A stretch of DNA of 16,106 nucleotides from Candidatus Cloacimonadota bacterium. Its GTDB lineage: Bacteria > Cloacimonadota > Cloacimonadia > Cloacimonadales > TCS61. Positions 14,517 through 16,106 of this stretch are shown here, in pieces (position 1 is the stretch's first letter; the number at the start of each line of letters is the position of its first letter). Made by a program: the position numbers and the translations under genes. Where the stretch lies: positions 1 to 16,106 of the forward strand of contig JAFGEH010000175.1 in NCBI GenBank assembly GCA_016931665.1, given 5' to 3'. A model generated the notes under the pieces. That model was not told where the DNA came from, ran no database searches, and saw only the letters and a list, made by a program, of their open reading frames with translations.

Positions 14517-16106
14517 TCATTCCACGGTTACGCTTTTTGCCAGGTTACGGGGCTGATCCACATTCAACCCGCGGATATCCGCCACGTGATAAGCCAACAG
14601 CTGCAGCGGGATCACGGAAAGTAGCGGCTGCAGGACATCCATAGTATCGGGGATATAGATCACATTCTCCGAAAATTCCCCTACCCTTTGATCACCGTTG
14701 GTGGCTATGCAGATGATACGCCCGTTACGTGCTCTGACTTCCATCAGATTGGAAATGATTTTATCGTAGATGGTATCACGCAGAGCGAGGGCGATTACCG
14801 GCATATTCTCATCAATCAGGGCAATCGGGCCATGTTTCATTTCCGCAGCGGGATATCCTTCAGCATGAATATAGGAGATCTCTTTAAGTTTTAAAGCGCC
14901 TTCCAGGGCTACCGGGTAATTCACGCCCCTGCCCAGATACAGGGCATTACTGGCCTGGCTGATGGTAGAAGCAATCTGCCTGATCTGATCATTCTGTTCC
15001 AGAATGGACTGAATCTTTTCAGGCAGGATCTGTAATTCCTTAATGAATTCTGTACCGAAAGCCGGGGATAAATGATGCATCCTGCCCAGCAGCACTGCCA
15101 GCAGAGTAAGGACTGTAACCTGAGAAGTGAAGGCCTTGGTTGAAGCAACACCTATCTCCGTGCCGGCGTGAATGTAGACTCCACCTTCGGTCTCACGGGC
15201 GATTGAACTGCCCACCACGTTCGTTATCCCCAACACACGAGCGCCTTTAGCTTTAGCTTCACGCAGAGCAGCCAGGGTATCGGCTGTTTCTCCGGACTGG
15301 CTGATGAAGAAGGCCACTGTTCCTGCCGGAATGATCGGATTCCGATAACGGAACTCACTGGCATATTCCACTTCTACCGGGATTCTGGCCAGATTCTCAA
15401 TGATATATTTACCTATCAGTCCGGCATGCCAGGAAGTGCCGCAGCCGATGATCTGGATCTTCTCAATGCGGTGCAGTTCCTGTCCATTCATATTCAGGCC
15501 GCCCAGGCGCACAGTTGCCAGTTCTCCGCTCAGTCTGCCCCGGAAGGCGTTTTCAATGGCCTGGGGTTGTTCAAATATCTCCTTAAGCATGAAATGCCTG
15601 AAATTGCCCTTATCAACAGCAGAAATATCCCAATCGATCTCCGAAATACTGGCTTCTACCACCTCTTCATTTAAAGTGGTTATTTCAAAATCATCGGGGT
15701 TAACGGTTACAATCTCATCATCATGCAGATAGATAACTTTCTTGGTATGTATAATAATAGCATTAACATCTGAAGTTACAAAGAATTCATCTTTGCCGAT
15801 ACCCAGAATGATCGGACTGCCTTTACGGGCGGCTATGATCTGGCCGGGCAGTTCCTGGCAGATCAGGGCAAGGCCATAGGTGCCCTTAACCAGCTTCAGA
15901 GCTTTGATCAGAGCTTGTTTGATGTCCTTTTCCTGATTATAGAAATGACCGATCAGCTGGGCCAGGACTTCGGTATCTGTTTCACTCCGGAATTGATAAC
16001 CCTTTTTTACCAGTTGGGCCTTCAGGGTATGATAGTTCTCGATAATCCCATTATGAACCAGGGCAATTTTCTGATCGGCCGAGGTATGAGGATGGGCATT
16101 GAGGGT
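14517..16106 (-). CDS. glmS: Glutamine--fructose-6-phosphate aminotransferase (isomerizing), N-terminus cut by window edge
   Basis: Makes glucosamine-6-phosphate from fructose-6-phosphate and glutamine, the entry to UDP-GlcNAc, peptidoglycan and LPS. The window holds 529 residues in one open frame from base 16106. About 80 N-terminal residues are missing, including the catalytic Cys and the RWATHG region. The fragment begins within the glutaminase domain at NAHPH and continues with LVHNGIIENY and SETDTEVLAQLI. The two SIS domains follow with IGCGTSWHAG, SQSGETADTLAALREAK, GVASTKAFTSQ, EISYIHAEGYPAAEMKHGP (catalytic E and H region) and the invariant C-terminus PRNLAKSVTVE with the ring-opening Lys. 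The GTG at 15662 is an internal valine, not a start. Downstream it is almost contiguous with recO. No glmS ribozyme can be assessed because the 5' side is outside. Confidence 0.97.
   Translation of the reverse strand, partial: TLNAHPHTSADQKIALVHNGIIENYHTLKAQLVKKGYQFRSETDTEVLAQLIGHFYNQEKDIKQALIKALKLVKGTYGLALICQELPGQIIAARKGSPIILGIGKDEFFVTSDVNAIIIHTKKVIYLHDDEIVTVNPDDFEITTLNEEVVEASISEIDWDISAVDKGNFRHFMLKEIFEQPQAIENAFRGRLSGELATVRLGGLNMNGQELHRIEKIQIIGCGTSWHAGLIGKYIIENLARIPVEVEYASEFRYRNPIIPAGTVAFFISQSGETADTLAALREAKAKGARVLGITNVVGSSIARETEGGVYIHAGTEIGVASTKAFTSQVTVLTLLAVLLGRMHHLSPAFGTEFIKELQILPEKIQSILEQNDQIRQIASTISQASNALYLGRGVNYPVALEGALKLKEISYIHAEGYPAAEMKHGPIALIDENMPVIALALRDTIYDKIISNLMEVRARNGRIICIATNGDQRVGEFSENVIYIPDTMDVLQPLLSVIPLQLLAYHVADIRGLNVDQPRNLAKSVTVE

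Noticed and set aside
14517..15662. A separate SIS-domain protein starting at GTG 15662
   Set aside because: The same frame is open to the window edge and encodes the glutaminase part of GlmS, so this GTG is an internal valine.
1..16106. Defence island, CRISPR array, prophage or transposon
   Set aside because: I saw no regular repeat-spacer pattern, transposase, integrase, toxin-antitoxin pair or terminal inverted repeats; the sirtuin is a metabolic type and not fused to defence domains.

Overview
The window is a compact, AT-leaning (low-to-mid 40s % GC by eye) bacterial chromosome segment. All eleven recognisable genes lie on the minus strand, so transcription runs from high to low coordinates. 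There is no stretch of more than about 130 bases without a gene. I saw no tRNA, rRNA, CRISPR array, insertion sequence or prophage gene. The single-chain pyruvate:ferredoxin oxidoreductase and the oxygen-sensitive BadF/HgdC-type activase point to an anaerobe. The exported TPR protein and the DSRQVY form of the MiaA motif would fit a Gram-negative member of the FCB (Bacteroidota/Chlorobi/Cloacimonadota-like) assemblage, but this assignment is weak inference; I cannot place the genome from this window.

Layout in the direction of transcription: (1) 16106-13749, glmS (N-terminus cut by the window edge) followed closely by recO. (2) A 125-base AT-rich gap with TTGAC-type elements. (3) 13623-6839, a tight six-gene run: apbE, folE2, a double-domain M16 zinc peptidase, a class III-type sirtuin, an orphan BadF/HgdC-type ATPase activase, and an exported TPR protein. 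Its junctions are 17 nt, an 8-nt overlap, 4 nt, 2 nt and a 4-nt overlap, so it probably forms one operon with translational coupling. (4) An 89-base leader with two dyads. (5) 6749-3219, the pyruvate:ferredoxin oxidoreductase, ended by a strong hairpin terminator. (6) 3151-1, a DUF486 small membrane protein, mutL and miaA; miaA runs off the left edge of the window.

The genes are mostly housekeeping: cell-wall amino-sugar synthesis (GlmS), recombination and mismatch repair (RecO, MutL), tRNA modification (MiaA), pterin synthesis (FolE2), flavinylation (ApbE) and central anaerobic carbon metabolism (PFOR). The accessory interest lies in the sirtuin-activase-TPR cluster, whose functional logic is not evident from known pathways, and in the terminator hairpin that sits directly against the ribosome binding site of the DUF486-mutL-miaA group. 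I found no convincing previously undescribed defence or mobile system.
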